A stretch of 64,000 nucleotides of DNA from Halobaculum limi (GCF_029490015.1 NZ_CP120468.1:1860001-1924000); one strand, 5' to 3'. Shown: positions 34,041-44,264, counted from the stretch's first letter. A program made the numbers and translations. Notes: generated by a model not told the origin, from the sequence alone.

Positions 34041-36827
34041 ATGACCGACGGTCGGGACCTGTTGGCTTCGACGGCCGCAGACTACGACTTCGATCCCGCG
34101 ACCGTCACTATCGAGGACGGCGAGGTTCTCGACCGTCTGGAACCGAGCGTTCGCGAGTGGTGGGTCGAGCAGTTCGGCGCGTACGTCCCCGGCAACGGCG
34201 GCTTCTTCACGCCGCCACAGCGAGAGGCCATCCCGCTCATCGACGACCGCGAGAACGCGCTGGTGTGCTCGCCCACGGGGTCGGGCAAGACGCTCGCCAG
34301 TTTCACCGCCATCCTCAACGACCTGTTCCGCCGCGAGCGAGCGGACCCGGAGGGCCTCGACAACAGCGTCTACTGTCTGTACGTCTCGCCGCTGAAGTCG
34401 CTCGCGAACGACATCACCCGCAACCTCGCAGACCCCATCGAGGGCATCACGGCGAACCTCACGGCGCGTGGCCACGACACCGACCTTCGGCAGGCCATCC
34501 GCCACGGCGACACTCCCGACAGCGAGCGTCAGGCGATGCTCGAAGAGACGCCGCACGTCCTCAACACGACGCCCGAGACGCTCGCCATCCTGCTCAACTC
34601 GCCGAAGTTCAAGGAGAAACTCCGCACCGTCGAGTACGTCGTCGTCGACGAGATACACTCGCTGGCGGAGAACAAGCGCGGCACCCACCTCGCGGTGTCG
34701 CTGGAGCGTCTGGAACGACTGTGTGAGGGGTCACCGACTCGGATCGGCTGTTCGGCCACCGTCGAACCGCTGTCGACGATGGCGGAGTTTCTCGTAGGTG
34801 GAGAGTACGACGCCGACGCCGGCACGTGGGAGCCACGCGAGTACGAACTCGTCGACACCCGGTTCGTCCGAGAGTTCGACCTTCGCTTGGAGTGTCCGAC
34901 TGACGACCTCATCGACACGCCCCGAGAGGTGGTGAACGACCGCTTCTACGACCGCCTCCACGAATTGATCGACGACCACGAGAACACGCTCGTGTTCACG
35001 AACACCCGGTCGGGAGCGGAACGCGTGCTCTCGAACCTCCGCGAAGGCTACGGCTACGACGAGGAGACGAGTGGTTGTCACCACGGGTCGATGTCGAAGG
35101 AGCAACGCGAGCGAATCGAGGAGAAACTCAAGGCCGGCGACATCGACGTCGTGACGACCTCTACGTCGTTGGAGTTGGGTATCGATATGCCCCACATCGA
35201 CCTCGTCGTGCAGGTCGGGTCGCCGAAGTCGGTCGCCTCACTCCTCCAGCGAGTGGGCCGTGCGGGCCACCGTCTCGGACAGACCGTCGAGGGCCGGGTG
35301 ATCGCACTCGACCGCGACGAACTCGTCGAGTGTACGGTGATGCTGAAGAAGGCCGAGGAGGGGTTCGTCGACCGCGTGTTCGTCCCCGAGGACGCCCAGG
35401 ACGTCGCCGCCCAACAGGTGTACGGGATGGCGATCAACGGCGTAAAACGCGAGGCCGACGTCCTCGACACGCTCCGGTCGGCGTACCCCTACCGGAACTA
35501 CACCGACGCCGACTGGGAGCAGTTGTGCCGGTACCTCACCGCCGACTACCCGGGGATGGAGGAGAAGAACGTGTACGCGAAGGTGTGGCGCGACACGAAC
35601 GACGCGCCCGATGGCGAGTACCACTACGAGGAGTTCGACGTGGACGAACCGCTGATCGGAAAGCGGGGCCGACTCGCTCGCGTCATCTACATGACGAACA
35701 TCGGGACCATCCCCGACTCGTTCACCATCGACGTGTTCGTGCGCGGCAGCGACGAGTGGGTGGGCCAACTCGACGAGGCGTACCTCGACACCTTGGAGAA
35801 GGGCGACGTGTTCCAGTTGGGCGGCGGCACCTACCAGTTCTCCTACCGCCGCGGGTCGAAGGTGTACGTCGACCCCTCCAGTCAGCGGCCGACCGTGCCC
35901 TCGTGGTTCTCCGAACGCCTGCCGCTGAGTTACGATCTGGGTCGGGAGATACTTGAGTTTCAGGAGGGAGTGATGGACCGACTCGCGGAGGGCGGGCCCG
36001 CCGAGGCACGGCACTGGCTTCGACGCTTCCCCCTCGACGAGAACACGGTCCGCGCAATCACGCGGATGTTCGACGAACAGCGACGGTTCCTCGGCGACGA
36101 GGGTGTGTCGACACCCGACCGTCTCGTCGTCGAACAGGTGCTCGACCGCGCGGAGTACCGCCGTCACTACCACGTCCACAGCAACTACGGCCGGCAGTTC
36201 AACGACGGTCTCTCGCGTATCGTCGCCTACCGCTGTTCCCGACGCGCGAACACGAACGTCGCTGTCGCCGTCGCGGACAACGGGTTCACGGTCACGATGC
36301 CGCTGAACCGGAAGGTCGACGTCGCCGACGTGGTCGCGTCAATCGACGCCGACGACGTGTACCCCGACCTGCGGGCGTCGCTCGACGGGACGGACCTCCT
36401 GAAGCGCTACTTCCGGATCAACGCGACGCGGTCGCTGATGATCCTCAAGCGGTACAAGGGGTACGAGAAGTCCGCCGCCCAACAGCAGGTGTCCTCTGAG
36501 ATGCTCATCTCGTTCGCGGAGGATCTGGACTCCTTTGCGGTGTTGGAGGAGACGTACCGCGAAATCGTCGAGGACAAACTGAATCTCACCGGCATCCGTG
36601 AAGTGGTCGAGGCGGTGCAAACCGGCGACGTCGAGGTCGTCCACCACGAGGTGGAGACACCGTCACCGCGGGCGTTCGGCCTCGCGACGCTGATGGCCAG
36701 CGACGTGGTCCTCGCCGACGACGAGGACGCGGTGTTGGAAGAGTTCCACGCCCGCGTGAAGGAGGAGTTGGGCGAGGACGCCGACGCGGGCGTCCTCGCG
36801 GACGGACCCTCGACAGAGAGCGAGTAA
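34041..36827 (+). CDS. Lhr-family superfamily 2 helicase
   Basis: A 928-residue ATP-dependent helicase of the Lhr type, used in DNA repair and replication-fork handling. It starts at the ATG at 34041; the frame is open to 33918 but overlaps the RNase Z gene. Motifs are the Q-like FTPPQREAIP, Walker A PTGSGKT (78-84), motif II DEIH (203-206), GCSATV and the motif VI region LLQRVGRAGH. The C-terminal half (about 420-900) holds the winged-helix and Lhr-specific beta-barrel modules. Length and order match archaeal Lhr core proteins. Its substrate preference cannot be read from sequence. Confidence 0.92.
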   Translation: MTDGRDLLASTAADYDFDPATVTIEDGEVLDRLEPSVREWWVEQFGAYVPGNGGFFTPPQREAIPLIDDRENALVCSPTGSGKTLASFTAILNDLFRRERADPEGLDNSVYCLYVSPLKSLANDITRNLADPIEGITANLTARGHDTDLRQAIRHGDTPDSERQAMLEETPHVLNTTPETLAILLNSPKFKEKLRTVEYVVVDEIHSLAENKRGTHLAVSLERLERLCEGSPTRIGCSATVEPLSTMAEFLVGGEYDADAGTWEPREYELVDTRFVREFDLRLECPTDDLIDTPREVVNDRFYDRLHELIDDHENTLVFTNTRSGAERVLSNLREGYGYDEETSGCHHGSMSKEQRERIEEKLKAGDIDVVTTSTSLELGIDMPHIDLVVQVGSPKSVASLLQRVGRAGHRLGQTVEGRVIALDRDELVECTVMLKKAEEGFVDRVFVPEDAQDVAAQQVYGMAINGVKREADVLDTLRSAYPYRNYTDADWEQLCRYLTADYPGMEEKNVYAKVWRDTNDAPDGEYHYEEFDVDEPLIGKRGRLARVIYMTNIGTIPDSFTIDVFVRGSDEWVGQLDEAYLDTLEKGDVFQLGGGTYQFSYRRGSKVYVDPSSQRPTVPSWFSERLPLSYDLGREILEFQEGVMDRLAEGGPAEARHWLRRFPLDENTVRAITRMFDEQRRFLGDEGVSTPDRLVVEQVLDRAEYRRHYHVHSNYGRQFNDGLSRIVAYRCSRRANTNVAVAVADNGFTVTMPLNRKVDVADVVASIDADDVYPDLRASLDGTDLLKRYFRINATRSLMILKRYKGYEKSAAQQQVSSEMLISFAEDLDSFAVLEETYREIVEDKLNLTGIREVVEAVQTGDVEVVHHEVETPSPRAFGLATLMASDVVLADDEDAVLEEFHARVKEELGEDADAGVLADGPSTESE

Positions 36828-36929
36828 GCGAGGCGTCCGTCCACGTCGACGCGACAGACCGCGGGACGACGGTGCCAACTCGTCGCGGGCGACCCCACAG
36901 GGTTTAGGCCCGGCGTCCGAACGCGGGGT

Positions 36930-37388
36930 ATGGAATCGCTGAACCCGCGCGTCCGCCTCGCGTGGATCGTCGGCGCGCTGATTCCCGGCGTGATCATCTC
37001 GGTCGTCGGGGTGATCGCGACGCGTATCGGTGCGCCGGTCTCACTTCCGTGGGTGGTCGGCGTCGCGGCCGCAGTCGTCCTCCTCGGCGTCGTCGCCGTG
37101 TTCTTCCGCTACCGCGTCTGGCGCTTCGAGGTGCGCGACGACTCGCTGTACATCGTACGCGGAGTGTTCACCCGCGTCGACACCTCCGTGCCGTACGTCC
37201 GCGTCCAGCACATCGACACGCGCCGCGGACCCGTCGAACGGACGCTCGGCCTCGCGTCGGTCGTCGTCTACACCGCTGGCTCTCGCGGTGCCGACATCAC
37301 CATCCCCGGCCTGACGCCCGACCGAGCCAGCGCCCTCCGCGAACAGTTGCGCGACTTGGCGACCGAATCGGAGTTCGACGCCGTCTGA
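36930..37388 (+). CDS. bPH2-domain membrane protein (YdbS-like)
   Basis: A 152-residue protein with two membrane helices near residues 9-31 and 37-58, then a bacterial PH-like (bPH2) domain, with WRFEVRDDSLYIVRGVFTRVDTSVPYVRVQHID and ERTLGLASVVVYTAG as its two signatures. The role of these proteins is not known; bacterial relatives are linked to envelope stress. The stop shares one base with the next gene's start, and both carry the same domain, so they should act in one complex. Confidence 0.85.
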   Translation: MESLNPRVRLAWIVGALIPGVIISVVGVIATRIGAPVSLPWVVGVAAAVVLLGVVAVFFRYRVWRFEVRDDSLYIVRGVFTRVDTSVPYVRVQHIDTRRGPVERTLGLASVVVYTAGSRGADITIPGLTPDRASALREQLRDLATESEFDAV

Positions 37389-39268
37389 TGCGCCGACTCC
37401 ATCCCGCATCCGCGGCGGTGAGCGGCCTCCGTTCGGGCGGCCAACTCGCGCTGTTCGCGCTGTTCGCGGCCACCGCGTCGTTCGGCATGGGTGGCGGCGG
37501 CATCTCGCCACTCGTGGCCGTCGCCGCGCCGGCGGCGTTCGTCGTCGGCTTCGCCGCCGCGATGGTTCGGTGGTATCGCTTCGAGTACGAGGTCCAATCG
37601 GAACACCTGATCGTCCGCTCGGGCGTCCTCTCGCGACAGGAACGAGAGATCCCGCTTCGCCGCATTCAGAACGTCGACGTCCGGCGGAGCGTCCTCCAGC
37701 GAGCGCTCGGCTTGGCGACCGTCCGGGTCGAGACCGCTGGCGGGAGTTCGACCGAAGCGACGCTCGACGCCGTCGCCGTGAGTGAGGCCACTCGGCTTCG
37801 GGACGAACTCGGTCGTGGTGGGCGCGACGGTCGAGACGGCCGCCGCGGTGCCACCACCGGTGTGAGCGACGCCGAGGAGTCCGCATCGACGGATACGCCG
37901 ACCGAGGGCGACACGACCGAACCGGGGACAGCGAGTTCGACGCCCCGGCAGGAGACGCTGTACGAACTCACCGGCCGCGAGTTCGCCACGCTGTGTGCGG
38001 TGTCGTTCCGCCCGAGCGCGGTGATCGCACCGTTCGTCGGCGCGAGCCTGTTCGACGACCTGATCATCGACGGGGGTCGCCTGCTCGTCAGACTGGGGAT
38101 CATCAATGTCGACCTCGACCCCAACGGGATTCCAGTGTTGCCGGCGATGGACCTGCTGTATCTCGCGCTCCTCGGTGTCGTCTCGTTCCTACTGGTCGTG
38201 TGGGTCGTGAGCGCCCTCTTGACGTTCGTTCGCTACTACGGCTTCCGCCTCGACCGCGTCGGCGACGAACTCCGGTACGAGCGCGGTCTCCTCGGGCGCT
38301 ACAGCGGGACCGTCCCACTGTCGAAAGTGCAGACCGTCACCGTCTCCGAGAACGCCGCGATGCGCCGCCTTGGCTACGCCAGCCTCTCGGTCGACACCGC
38401 GGGGGCGACCCCAGGGTCGAACAACGGCGACGGCGGCACCGAGACTGCGGTGCCGTTGGACACCCGGAGCCGGGTCGTCGCGTTGGCGGACGACGTCCGT
38501 GCGGAACTCGACCCCGAGTCGACGACCGATGAGGTACTCGACGACGCGTTCGCTCCCGAGACGGTCGAGCGCCCACCGAAGCGCGCACGCCGTCGCTACG
38601 TCGTCCGGTACGCACTGGGGTCGCTGCTCGTGACCGCCATCGCCGTCGGCGTCGACCGATTGTTCGTCGACCTCCCGACCGGTGTGCCGTTGCTCCCGCT
38701 GGTCGGCCTCGCCGTCGCACCGATCGCAGGTCACCTGACGTGGGTGAATCGGGGCCACGCGACCGTCGGCGACGGATACGTAACCAGAACCGGCGTGTTC
38801 CGTCGACACACGCGGCTGATCCCGTACTTCCGGCTTCAGACCGTGTTCGTCTCGCGGACGGTGTTCCAGCGTCGCCGCGATCTGGCGTCTGTGACGGGCG
38901 ATTCGGCGTCAGCGTCGGGACTACTCGGTGGCGACGCGACCGCGCACGACGTCGACGCCGACGACGCGGACGCACTCCGTGAGGAACTGCTCGCTCGACT
39001 GCGAGCGGACCTCGCGCGGCGGCGACGTGCGCGCCGCCAGCGTCGTACGATGGCCGAAGAAGCGGAGCGAGACGGGGACGATCAACCGACCTCCGCGGAC
39101 ACGGTAGCCACAACAGACGACGACACGGCCGAGTCTCCGGTCGACTCCTTCGAGTGGACGACAGGTGGTGGGACGAGCGTCGACGACGAGCGCCCGGACA
39201 CCACCCCCGAGGGCGACGACCTCGACGACTCCGACGACGACTCGGAAGACCCCGACCGCACGGACTGA
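37388..39268 (+). CDS. Multi-bPH2 membrane protein (YdbT-like)
   Basis: A 626-residue membrane protein starting at the ATG at 37388. Three bPH2 repeats are visible: one after the first helix pair (RYEFEYEV-type strand, ERQEIPLRRIQNVDV-like region, near 60-140), one in the middle (RYYGFRLDRVGDELRYERGLLGRYSGTVPLSKVQTV, near 275-350) and one near the C-terminus (GYVTRTGVFRRHTRLIPYFRLQTV, near 465-495). Helix pairs precede each repeat. Linkers and the last 110 residues are very acidic. It follows its smaller partner with a one-base overlap, as ydbS-ydbT do in bacteria. Confidence 0.84.
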   Translation: MRRLHPASAAVSGLRSGGQLALFALFAATASFGMGGGGISPLVAVAAPAAFVVGFAAAMVRWYRFEYEVQSEHLIVRSGVLSRQEREIPLRRIQNVDVRRSVLQRALGLATVRVETAGGSSTEATLDAVAVSEATRLRDELGRGGRDGRDGRRGATTGVSDAEESASTDTPTEGDTTEPGTASSTPRQETLYELTGREFATLCAVSFRPSAVIAPFVGASLFDDLIIDGGRLLVRLGIINVDLDPNGIPVLPAMDLLYLALLGVVSFLLVVWVVSALLTFVRYYGFRLDRVGDELRYERGLLGRYSGTVPLSKVQTVTVSENAAMRRLGYASLSVDTAGATPGSNNGDGGTETAVPLDTRSRVVALADDVRAELDPESTTDEVLDDAFAPETVERPPKRARRRYVVRYALGSLLVTAIAVGVDRLFVDLPTGVPLLPLVGLAVAPIAGHLTWVNRGHATVGDGYVTRTGVFRRHTRLIPYFRLQTVFVSRTVFQRRRDLASVTGDSASASGLLGGDATAHDVDADDADALREELLARLRADLARRRRARRQRRTMAEEAERDGDDQPTSADTVATTDDDTAESPVDSFEWTTGGGTSVDDERPDTTPEGDDLDDSDDDSEDPDRTD

Positions 39269-39269
39269 C

Positions 39270-40493
39270 TCAAACGAGGAGCGTCGTCAGCGCGTCGGGG
39301 ACGACGAGGACGCGACTGCCGGGGTCGACCGCGTCGGCGACGGAGTCGGCGGCGTAGAGCAGACAGTCGGTGGCGACTTCGGGGTGTTCGCTGTTCGTGA
39401 TCCACACCTCGTGGTCGCGCATTGCACGCGCGAGGACGAACGCGCGTTGTGCGCCCGGTTCGTACCCCTCGCGCATCTCCTCGAACACCGCGTTCGCCGA
39501 CTCACCCGCAGACAGTCGCTCGTAGAAGCGTCGCTCGCCACGGCCGTCACCGGCCCCCTCCGGAAGTCGGGCCGGGAGGACGACACGGCCACCCGAGCGG
39601 ACGGGGTTGTTCGCACCCAGGAGGACGTAGGTGGCCGCGCGACTCGTCTGGTACAGATTGGCGTCTTTCGGCGCGGGGACACCGCCGACGACAGCGTCGT
39701 ACTCGCCCGAGACTGTGACCGAGAGGGCTTCGCGAGCGGTCTCGGCCAGGTCACGGACGACCGAACGAGGCTCCCCGGCGGCCGCCCCGAGGATGCCCGC
39801 TGGGCCGTGGGTGACGTTGAGGCAGAAGTCCGGCCCCGCGAGGTCGCCCGCGCGGTCGAGAAACTCGCGGAACGGGTTGTCGTCGATCCGACCGAGGCGA
39901 ACGCCGGAGCGGGCGAGCATCTCGGGGCCGTGTGTGTGCCGGATGATTGGTTCGCCGCCCGCGCCGATGACGACGGTCTTCGCGCCGCCGGAAAAGCCCG
40001 CGTACTGGTGAGGTTCGACCATCCCCGTCGCGAGGACGGTGTCGGCCTCGACGACGGCGGGGTTGACGAGGACGGGGACGCCGTCGACCGTCCCCACTTC
40101 GACGGCCGAATCAGGGTCGTGGTTCTGTGCGAGGTCGGCGTACGGCCCCAGCCCCGATTCGATCTCTGCGTCGGTCATCGGTCGATGGAGGCCGAGGCCG
40201 AGAATAATCGTGACTTGGTCGCGGTCGGCAGGGATCCGATCGAGCATCGCGTCGACCAGTTGCTCGTCGGGTGTCGCCCGCGTCACGTCGGTCACGACGA
40301 CACACACCTGGTCGTCAGCGTCGACGACCGACTCGATGGGCGGGCCGTGCGGGTCGTCGAGCGCCGCCTCCGCCGCCGCCCGCGGGTCGACCGCCTCCCC
40401 GCCCGCGGGCACCGCAACGTCCACCTCGCAGTCGGGCAGCGTCACCAAAATCGTCCCCGTCCCCAGCGGGAGTTCGTATTCGTCGTCAGACAT
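39270..40493 (-). CDS. LarA-type nickel-pincer racemase/epimerase
   Basis: A 407-residue member of the LarA family, which uses a nickel-pincer nucleotide to racemise or epimerise 2-hydroxyacids. Key positions seen: TDVTRATPD (N-terminal substrate region), H103 in LGLHRPMTD, H162 in EPHQYAGFSGGAK with the cofactor lysine K172, and H186/H188 in RHTHGP. These correspond to the nickel and catalytic ligands of lactate racemase. No larB, larC or larE genes for making the cofactor are in this window. The substrate may be lactate or another hydroxyacid. Convergent with the bPH2 operon, two bases apart. Confidence 0.85.
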   Translation of the reverse strand: MSDDEYELPLGTGTILVTLPDCEVDVAVPAGGEAVDPRAAAEAALDDPHGPPIESVVDADDQVCVVVTDVTRATPDEQLVDAMLDRIPADRDQVTIILGLGLHRPMTDAEIESGLGPYADLAQNHDPDSAVEVGTVDGVPVLVNPAVVEADTVLATGMVEPHQYAGFSGGAKTVVIGAGGEPIIRHTHGPEMLARSGVRLGRIDDNPFREFLDRAGDLAGPDFCLNVTHGPAGILGAAAGEPRSVVRDLAETAREALSVTVSGEYDAVVGGVPAPKDANLYQTSRAATYVLLGANNPVRSGGRVVLPARLPEGAGDGRGERRFYERLSAGESANAVFEEMREGYEPGAQRAFVLARAMRDHEVWITNSEHPEVATDCLLYAADSVADAVDPGSRVLVVPDALTTLLV

Positions 40494-40539
40494 CTCTGTG
40501 ATCAGCGGTCGCGGCGCGAGGGCAAAAGCACTCGCTGCT

Positions 40540-43251
40540 CTATCGGCGTGCCCACGCCAGCATCCGGGCGTAGAAGGGGTCGGAGGCGAGCGCCTCGGCG
40601 TCGCCGACGAGACACAGCGCCTTCTTCGCCCGCGTGAGGGCGACGTTGACGCGGCGGGGGTCGTCGAACACCGGCGAGTCGAGGTCGCCGGTGGCGACGA
40701 ACGAGACGACGATTACCTCCTTGCTCGACCCCTGGAAGCGGTCGACCGTGTCGACGGTCACGTTCGTCCGACGACCGATCTCTGCGACCTGCGCGCGAAA
40801 CGGCGCGATGACACCGATGTCGTCGGGGTCGACGCCGGCGGCGACGTAGGCGTCGACGATGTCGGCCACGCGGTCGGCTTCGATGGGATTGGCGTTGCCC
40901 TCGTGCGTGCCGTCGGGGTCGACGAAACTCACCGGATTGCGGAGTTCGGGTGGCAAGTCTGCGGTATCGACGCCCAGATCCGCGAGTGTCTGCCCGGCCA
41001 CTTCCGGCGTGGCGGGTCGGAGTGCACCGTCGTAGAACTCCGTGGAGGAGAACGCCTGAATGCGCTGGCTCATTCGGTACTGGCGGTCGAGCATCACGCC
41101 CGCGTCGGGGTGGTCGTCGATGAGGCGCTCGAACAGCGACTCCGAGAGGTCGTTCTCCGCGCGGACGACCGGCGGAAGTTGCTCGTGGTCGCCCACGAGG
41201 ACAAACCGATCTGCGCGGTTGATTGCGGCGAGCGTGCTCGGTTCGGTGAGTTGTGAGGCTTCGTCGACGACGGCCACGTCGAACTCCTGTTCGCGCATCG
41301 TCCGCGACCCACACGAGGAGGTGGTTGCGGCGACGACGTCCGCATCGTTGAGCGTCGCCGCGCGGTCGTTCGGGTCGCCGCGGGTGACGAGGCGAAGATC
41401 CTGCATATCGCCGCGGACACCCGTCTTCGTCCCGACCCGGAGGACGCCGTCGTCGGGTTCGGTGCCCATCCCTTGGTCGCGGAGGGCCTCCAGTGCGTTG
41501 TCGACGGCGCGGTTCGTGAACGCCGACAGGAGGACGCGGTCGCCGTCGGCGACGAGCGTCCGAACGATCTGTGCGATGGTGTACGTCTTGCCCGTTCCCG
41601 GCGGCCCGTGGACGAGTGCGAAGTCTTCGGCGTTGACCGCGCGGTTCACCGCGTCGTTCTGTGCGTCGTTATTGTCGATGTAGGTGGTGTCGTCGTCGCG
41701 GAACGCGGGGTCACGGCGGCCGAACAGCACGTCCTTCCGGTCGGGGTCGCCCTTGAGGACGAAGTCGTGGACGGCGGTGTGCATCCGCGAGACGGACAGT
41801 TCCGAGGGGTACACGTCGAGGCGACTCACCTCGATCCGTTCGTCCGTCTCGACGACGACGCGGTCGCCGAGTTCGACGATGCGGCCGAGTTCCGCGTCGC
41901 CAGCGGTGGGGTCGCCATCGGACGCGAGGGCGATGTCGCCCTCGCGGAGTTTCGAGACGGCGTCCGACTCCTTGCGGGCGGTGATCCGCCAGCGACCGTC
42001 GCCGATGGGGTCGGCCGACTCGAAGGTGAGATCGATGAGTGCGCGGTCGTCTGCGGCGCGTTCCTCGGCGGACTGCTCCCACAGTTTGCGGTACTCGGCG
42101 TGCGTCTCGCGGCGCTCCTCCTCGATGGCGTGGTAGGTGCGCTCGAAGTAGTCACGCTCCTCCTCGGGAAGCGGTGTGCCGATTTGTCCCGCCTTCGACT
42201 CCTGTCCGAGGCGACCCGAGACGACCATACAGGTGTCCTGCTCGAAGCAGTACTCGCACTTGGCGTCCGCCTCGTAGCCCGTCGGGACGGACATCTCGAA
42301 CTCGGTCGCGGCGATTTCGTTGCGCTGGCGGACGACGAAATCGAGGAAGCCCTTGCCGACGGAGAACTCCTTCGCGGGCGAGAGGTCGCCCGACTCCTCG
42401 CCGCGGTCGAGTGCGGTGTTCTTCGTGTACAGCAGGGTGCCGGTGTCGGCGCCGACGCCGCGTTCCCGGAGGAGCAGGGCGTAGCAGGCCGCCTGAACCT
42501 TGTCCTGGAAGCGAGGCTCGCGGTTGGTGTTCTTGCCCGTCTTGAGTTCGACCGGTTGCCCGCGGCGGATGGCGTCGGCGCGCCCCTTCACGCCGAAAGT
42601 GGGCGAGATGAGCGTGCGCTCGGAGCGCCACTCGGAGTCGTCGGGGTCGCCGTCCCACCCCGTGAGGGAGGCACTCTCCCCGTCGTCGGCCGTAATCGTC
42701 CCCTGGCTGAGCCACCCCTCGATGGCGGCGGCGTTGCGACGCACCTCGTTGGCGACCTCCTCGCGTTCGCGCCCTAGCAAGCCGAGTTCAAGTCCCGCCT
42801 CGCCGACGCGGTCGGCGATGGAGTCCTCCAGGTCGACGCCGCGAAGCAGGTCGCCGAACACCTCGTGGACGACCGTCCCTTTGACGACGGGGTAGTTGAG
42901 CGGGATGCCAGAGAGTTTGTTCAGGTAGTACATCCGCGGGCACTGCACCCACGAGCGGATGTCGGTCACGTCGACGAGGAAGTCGGGTTCGAGGACGACG
43001 TAGGACTCTTTCGAGGTGGTGTACCCCTCGTCGCCGTCGTAGTCGTTGCGCTCGGCGTCGGTGACGAGCAGTTCCATCCCCACCTCGGCGTGGTCGGCGG
43101 TGTGGGTCCACTTCCCCCACAGCGTCACCGTGACGGGGTCGCTCGTGCCACCATCGGGCCGCACGGAGAGTTCCGCGAGGTCCGACTCGCCGTACTTGGT
43201 GCTCACCTGTCGAACCTCCCCGACGTCGACGATGGGGCCGCGAACGTTCAC
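40540..43251 (-). CDS. Dna2-like nuclease-helicase with Cas4-type Fe-S nuclease domain
   Basis: A 903-residue protein starting at the GTG at 43251, where conserved sequence begins. N-terminal residues 1-70 look like an OB fold. Residues about 95-345 form a RecB/Cas4-like nuclease: C104 in WVQCPRMYY, H129, D226 in GRADAI, E235 and K237 in ELKTGK, and C332, C335 and C341. The four cysteines match an iron-sulfur cluster. The C-terminal half is a superfamily 1B helicase with GPPGTGKT (549-556), DEAS (663-666), DHEQLPP and RVNVALTRAK. This matches eukaryotic and archaeal Dna2, which processes flaps and resected ends. The Okazaki-fragment partner FEN1 is also in this window. Confidence 0.9.
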   Translation of the reverse strand: MNVRGPIVDVGEVRQVSTKYGESDLAELSVRPDGGTSDPVTVTLWGKWTHTADHAEVGMELLVTDAERNDYDGDEGYTTSKESYVVLEPDFLVDVTDIRSWVQCPRMYYLNKLSGIPLNYPVVKGTVVHEVFGDLLRGVDLEDSIADRVGEAGLELGLLGREREEVANEVRRNAAAIEGWLSQGTITADDGESASLTGWDGDPDDSEWRSERTLISPTFGVKGRADAIRRGQPVELKTGKNTNREPRFQDKVQAACYALLLRERGVGADTGTLLYTKNTALDRGEESGDLSPAKEFSVGKGFLDFVVRQRNEIAATEFEMSVPTGYEADAKCEYCFEQDTCMVVSGRLGQESKAGQIGTPLPEEERDYFERTYHAIEEERRETHAEYRKLWEQSAEERAADDRALIDLTFESADPIGDGRWRITARKESDAVSKLREGDIALASDGDPTAGDAELGRIVELGDRVVVETDERIEVSRLDVYPSELSVSRMHTAVHDFVLKGDPDRKDVLFGRRDPAFRDDDTTYIDNNDAQNDAVNRAVNAEDFALVHGPPGTGKTYTIAQIVRTLVADGDRVLLSAFTNRAVDNALEALRDQGMGTEPDDGVLRVGTKTGVRGDMQDLRLVTRGDPNDRAATLNDADVVAATTSSCGSRTMREQEFDVAVVDEASQLTEPSTLAAINRADRFVLVGDHEQLPPVVRAENDLSESLFERLIDDHPDAGVMLDRQYRMSQRIQAFSSTEFYDGALRPATPEVAGQTLADLGVDTADLPPELRNPVSFVDPDGTHEGNANPIEADRVADIVDAYVAAGVDPDDIGVIAPFRAQVAEIGRRTNVTVDTVDRFQGSSKEVIVVSFVATGDLDSPVFDDPRRVNVALTRAKKALCLVGDAEALASDPFYARMLAWARR

Positions 43252-43358
43252 TGTACGAGAGGGGTTGGCGCTCGGGAAAAACGGTGTCGGTGTCGGGGGT
43301 GTCGCGGCGGGCGACTGCCGACTCAGCGACCGCCGACCCCGCCGGGAACCGAAAGCGT

Positions 43359-44177
43359 TCATCGGCGTCGAGAGGAGTTCTCTCGCTCTGCCAGCGCCGC
43401 GTCGACCCACGCCGGTCGCGGGACGGTCGTGGCCGAGACGTTCGACAGACCGAACTGCGCAGTCACCCACACAGTCGGGCCGAACTCCGTCGTCCGATAC
43501 CTGACCGTCGCGGCGTCGACGATGCCGCTCGGAGTGACGAACACGCTGACCGTGAGATTTCGCCGAAGCGGAACCGACGGTTCGCGGACGTCTCCGAGAG
43601 TGAGGCGGTGGAGCGTCTGCCCGTCTCGGGTGACTGTGCCGTCGTACGCGAGCGTGTACGGCCCGAGGAGGTCCGCGAGCGTCGACGCGCCCGTGGCGTC
43701 GTACCCGCGTCTGGAGGGCACCTCCGTGTCGACGACCACAGAGGCCGCGTCGCCGTCGAACCGCTGGACCGTGAGCGTGTCGTTGCGCCAGACGGAGCGG
43801 TTCCCGCCGACCGTCGCCACGTTCGCGCCCCAGTCGCCCTCAACGGTCGTCGTTCGGTACAGCCGGATCGGGTCCGCTCGCGTTCGCTCGACGACGTGTG
43901 CGCGGACCGTTCCGTTCGGCGTGACGTATCGACGGTCGAGGTCGTGCGTCAGCGAGCGGTCGGATAGCGCCGACTGGTGGGTCGCGAGGAGCGTCTGGAG
44001 GTCGACGCGGGCTTCGGAGACGCCCGGCGGGAGGTCGCTGGCATCGGGCGTCGGCGACGCCGTTGGCGTCTCCGCGAGCGCGGGATTGACCGTCCGTGGC
44101 TCGCCACCGGGGGCACCTCCGCTACACCCCGCGACGACGAGACACAGACACGCGAGCACCGCGAGCCGCGGGTGCAT
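43359..44177 (-). CDS. Lipoprotein, copy A of a tandem pair
   Basis: A 272-residue exported lipoprotein. The signal peptide ends in the lipobox LVVAGC with C18 as the lipid site. A Pro/Thr-rich linker (NPALAETPTASPTP) follows, then a beta-rich domain with repeated R-T-T and W-R-N-D segments. The C-terminal motif FGLSNVSATTVPRPAWV is shared with the next gene at 44265-45095. It should sit on the outside of the membrane. Function unknown; the pair looks like a local duplication. No other secretion or binding partner is adjacent. Confidence 0.8.
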   Translation of the reverse strand: MHPRLAVLACLCLVVAGCSGGAPGGEPRTVNPALAETPTASPTPDASDLPPGVSEARVDLQTLLATHQSALSDRSLTHDLDRRYVTPNGTVRAHVVERTRADPIRLYRTTTVEGDWGANVATVGGNRSVWRNDTLTVQRFDGDAASVVVDTEVPSRRGYDATGASTLADLLGPYTLAYDGTVTRDGQTLHRLTLGDVREPSVPLRRNLTVSVFVTPSGIVDAATVRYRTTEFGPTVWVTAQFGLSNVSATTVPRPAWVDAALAERENSSRRR

Positions 44178-44264
44178 ACGACGCTGTATGTGGAGGTGAC
44201 GGATAACGAATCTGGTGGGACTGGCGGTGTCGGCGGCGACGTGTCCCTTCCAGTGCGGGACTGC

